Positions 23,475 to 24,681 of a stretch of DNA of 24,681 nt are shown here, piece by piece (position 1 is the first letter of the stretch; every line of letters begins with the position of its first letter). Both the position numbers and the translations under genes were made by a program. Source of the DNA: Clostridiales bacterium (GTDB taxonomy: Bacteria; Bacillota_A; Clostridia; Christensenellales; Christensenellaceae). The stretch is taken from contig QANA01000071.1 of assembly GCA_003149735.1 (NCBI GenBank), positions 1 through 24,681 of the forward strand. The letters run 5' to 3'. The notes below the pieces were generated by a model. That model was not told the origin of the DNA. It worked only from the letters and a program-made list of their open reading frames with translations, and ran no database searches.

Positions 23475-24191
23475 ATGTCTTATTGTGTGCATTGCGGAGT
23501 TGAACTGGCAGAAAGCGAAGCCCGCTGCCCTTTATGTAATACAAAAGTGGTAGATCCGGCTGCACCACAGCAGGGCAATGGAAAAACGCCGTATCCGCCT
23601 TATGAAGCAATCTCGCCTGAGCGGGTAAGCAAAAAAAGCGTCCTGATGGTGTTAACGTTGATTTTTTTGGTGCCTATATGTCTGGTGATTGTCTGTGATA
23701 CCAGTATCAATGGGCGGATAAGCTGGTCTGGATTTGTGATTGGCGGCCTTTTAGTTTTATATGTGGCTCTATTTGTGCCGATTTTGTTGGCTGGGCGTTG
23801 GCTGAAGAACCTTTCGATTCTCTGTATATCGGCAAATGCAGCGGCAATCTTATGTTATTTATTTTATATTGAACGAGTAACGGGCGGGGTATGGTTTGCC
23901 ATCTTTGCGGTACCGGTTGTAGTATTAGCTGCGTTTTCGATTGTCATTGCGATTCTGCTGCGCAAATATGCGGGCATGACGCGATTAATGATATTTGCTG
24001 TGGTTTTAGCTGAGTTGGGGGTATTTTGCCTGGTGTTGGAACTGATGCTCAATCGTGCCTTTGGGCTGCGGGATCATTTGGCGTGGTCGGCCTATCCATT
24101 GGTGACTTGCCTGATTTTGGGAGCCATTGTAGCGGTGATCGACCGAACACCGGCACTGAAAGAACAAATGGGGAGGAAATTTTTTATATGA
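23475..24191 (+). CDS. Zinc-ribbon membrane protein (DUF6320-like)
   Basis: A 238-residue protein. Residues 4-21 form a short zinc ribbon, C-x2-C-x10-C-x2-C (C4, C7, C18, C21), followed by a polar linker with TPYPPYEAISPE. From about residue 55 there are roughly six hydrophobic segments to the end. It resembles DUF6320 proteins, which I recall next to acyltransferase/hydrolase pairs such as this one. The ATG at 23475 follows AAAGGAG; the longer upstream open frame is a shadow of the acyltransferase end. Its TGA overlaps the next ATG by 4 bp. Confidence 0.82.
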   Translation: MSYCVHCGVELAESEARCPLCNTKVVDPAAPQQGNGKTPYPPYEAISPERVSKKSVLMVLTLIFLVPICLVIVCDTSINGRISWSGFVIGGLLVLYVALFVPILLAGRWLKNLSILCISANAAAILCYLFYIERVTGGVWFAIFAVPVVVLAAFSIVIAILLRKYAGMTRLMIFAVVLAELGVFCLVLELMLNRAFGLRDHLAWSAYPLVTCLILGAIVAVIDRTPALKEQMGRKFFI

Positions 24192-24681
24192 CAGAGTCCG
24201 ATATGACAGTGCGACTGTTGGAATTACGGGAAATAACGCCGGCATTGTTTGATTCGTTTGAACGTTATCAGGAAGTTAAGCGCTGTTGGCGCAAGGAAGA
24301 AGGCCGTTGGTTGCTCAAAGATATTGCATTTATTGAACAATGGGATGCACAGGATTATCAGAAACTCTGCAAGGAATTGCAGGAAATTATACGGCAGGGC
24401 GGAGCGGTATGGGGAGCCTTCTGCAAGCAGGAGTTAGTGGGCTTTGCCGCAGTCGGGCGGGCATGCTTTGGATCTGCACGGCAATATGTGCAGTTGGCAG
24501 AACTGAATATAAGCTTACCTTACCGCGGGAAAGGGATTGGCCGCAAATTATTTGGCAAAGCTGCGCAATCTGCGCGTCAATTTGGCGCACAGAAACTATA
24601 TATTTCTGCTCATTCCTGTGAAGAAACACAATTGTTTTATAAAAAAATGCATTGCATGGAAGCAGAAGAATATAATGCAGA
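24188..24681 (+). CDS. GNAT family N-acetyltransferase, N-terminal part (cut by window edge)
   Basis: An open frame of 164 codons from the ATG at 24188 (ATGA overlap with the previous stop) runs off the window. It starts MTESDMTVRLLELREITPALF. The acetyl-CoA binding motif A is visible as LPYRGKGIGRKLFGKA (R-G-K-G-I-G), followed by GAQKLYISAHSCEETQLFYKKM, the typical last strand and helix of GNAT enzymes. The substrate is unknown. It is the fourth gene of the coupled operon that begins with the esterase. Confidence 0.85.
   Translation, partial: MTESDMTVRLLELREITPALFDSFERYQEVKRCWRKEEGRWLLKDIAFIEQWDAQDYQKLCKELQEIIRQGGAVWGAFCKQELVGFAAVGRACFGSARQYVQLAELNISLPYRGKGIGRKLFGKAAQSARQFGAQKLYISAHSCEETQLFYKKMHCMEAEEYNA

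Overview
The window looks like chromosomal DNA of a low-to-moderate GC Gram-positive bacterium of the class Clostridia. The evidence is a dihydroorotate dehydrogenase of the PyrD/PyrK type, a SpoIID-like sporulation-type peptidoglycan protein, an ECF-type vitamin transporter subunit, DegV and YqeY proteins, strong AGGAGG-type ribosome sites, and many intrinsic terminators with T-runs. I cannot name a genus from the sequence.

Layout. (1) Bases 1-7467, minus strand: a pyrimidine operon pyrC-carA-carB-pyrK-pyrD-pyrF (pyrF cut by the window edge). Most gene ends overlap, and one near-consensus promoter sits about 25 nt before the first ribosome site, leaving no room for a classical attenuator. 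(2) 7502-8370, minus strand: a two-gene cassette encoding a predicted lipid-anchored barnase-type ribonuclease and its barstar-type inhibitor. (3) 8396-13313, plus strand: a ferrous iron transporter gene (feoB) in two pieces, split by a compact element of about 4.03 kb. The element carries a His/Cys-rich COG0523 metallochaperone GTPase, a second GTPase fused to a YcgQ/DUF1980-like domain, a large serine recombinase, and a small convergent basic ORF. The two junctions share TTCCC. Rejoining the element's ends gives an attP with perfect 7-bp inverted arms around a central TT. Rejoining the host ends restores the FeoB frame through NGRFPTLI. The front half of feoB is missing, so the locus is a wreck, not a switch that could restore the gene.

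(4) 13388-14899: a DUF362 protein and a RidA enamine deaminase. (5) 15040-16922: an unknown protein plus a SpoIID-like protein with three peptidoglycan-binding repeats. (6) 17040-17912: a DegV-family fatty-acid-binding protein. (7) 17931-19701: a long leader with a very strong terminator hairpin and a competing hairpin, then an ECF S component overlapping a P-loop kinase-like gene, which suggests uptake and phosphorylation of a vitamin-like compound. (8) 19752-21109, minus strand: a predicted metal exporter (ArsP_2-like) and a YqeY-like protein. (9) 21291 to the end: a tightly coupled set of an HSL-family esterase, a condensation/acetyltransferase-like enzyme, a zinc-ribbon membrane protein (DUF6320-like) and a GNAT acetyltransferase (cut by the window edge).

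The most unusual part is region 3: a minimal integrative element whose only recognisable cargo is metal-trafficking GTPases, integrated into a conserved coding site of an iron transporter gene, with its recombination sites readable to the base pair.
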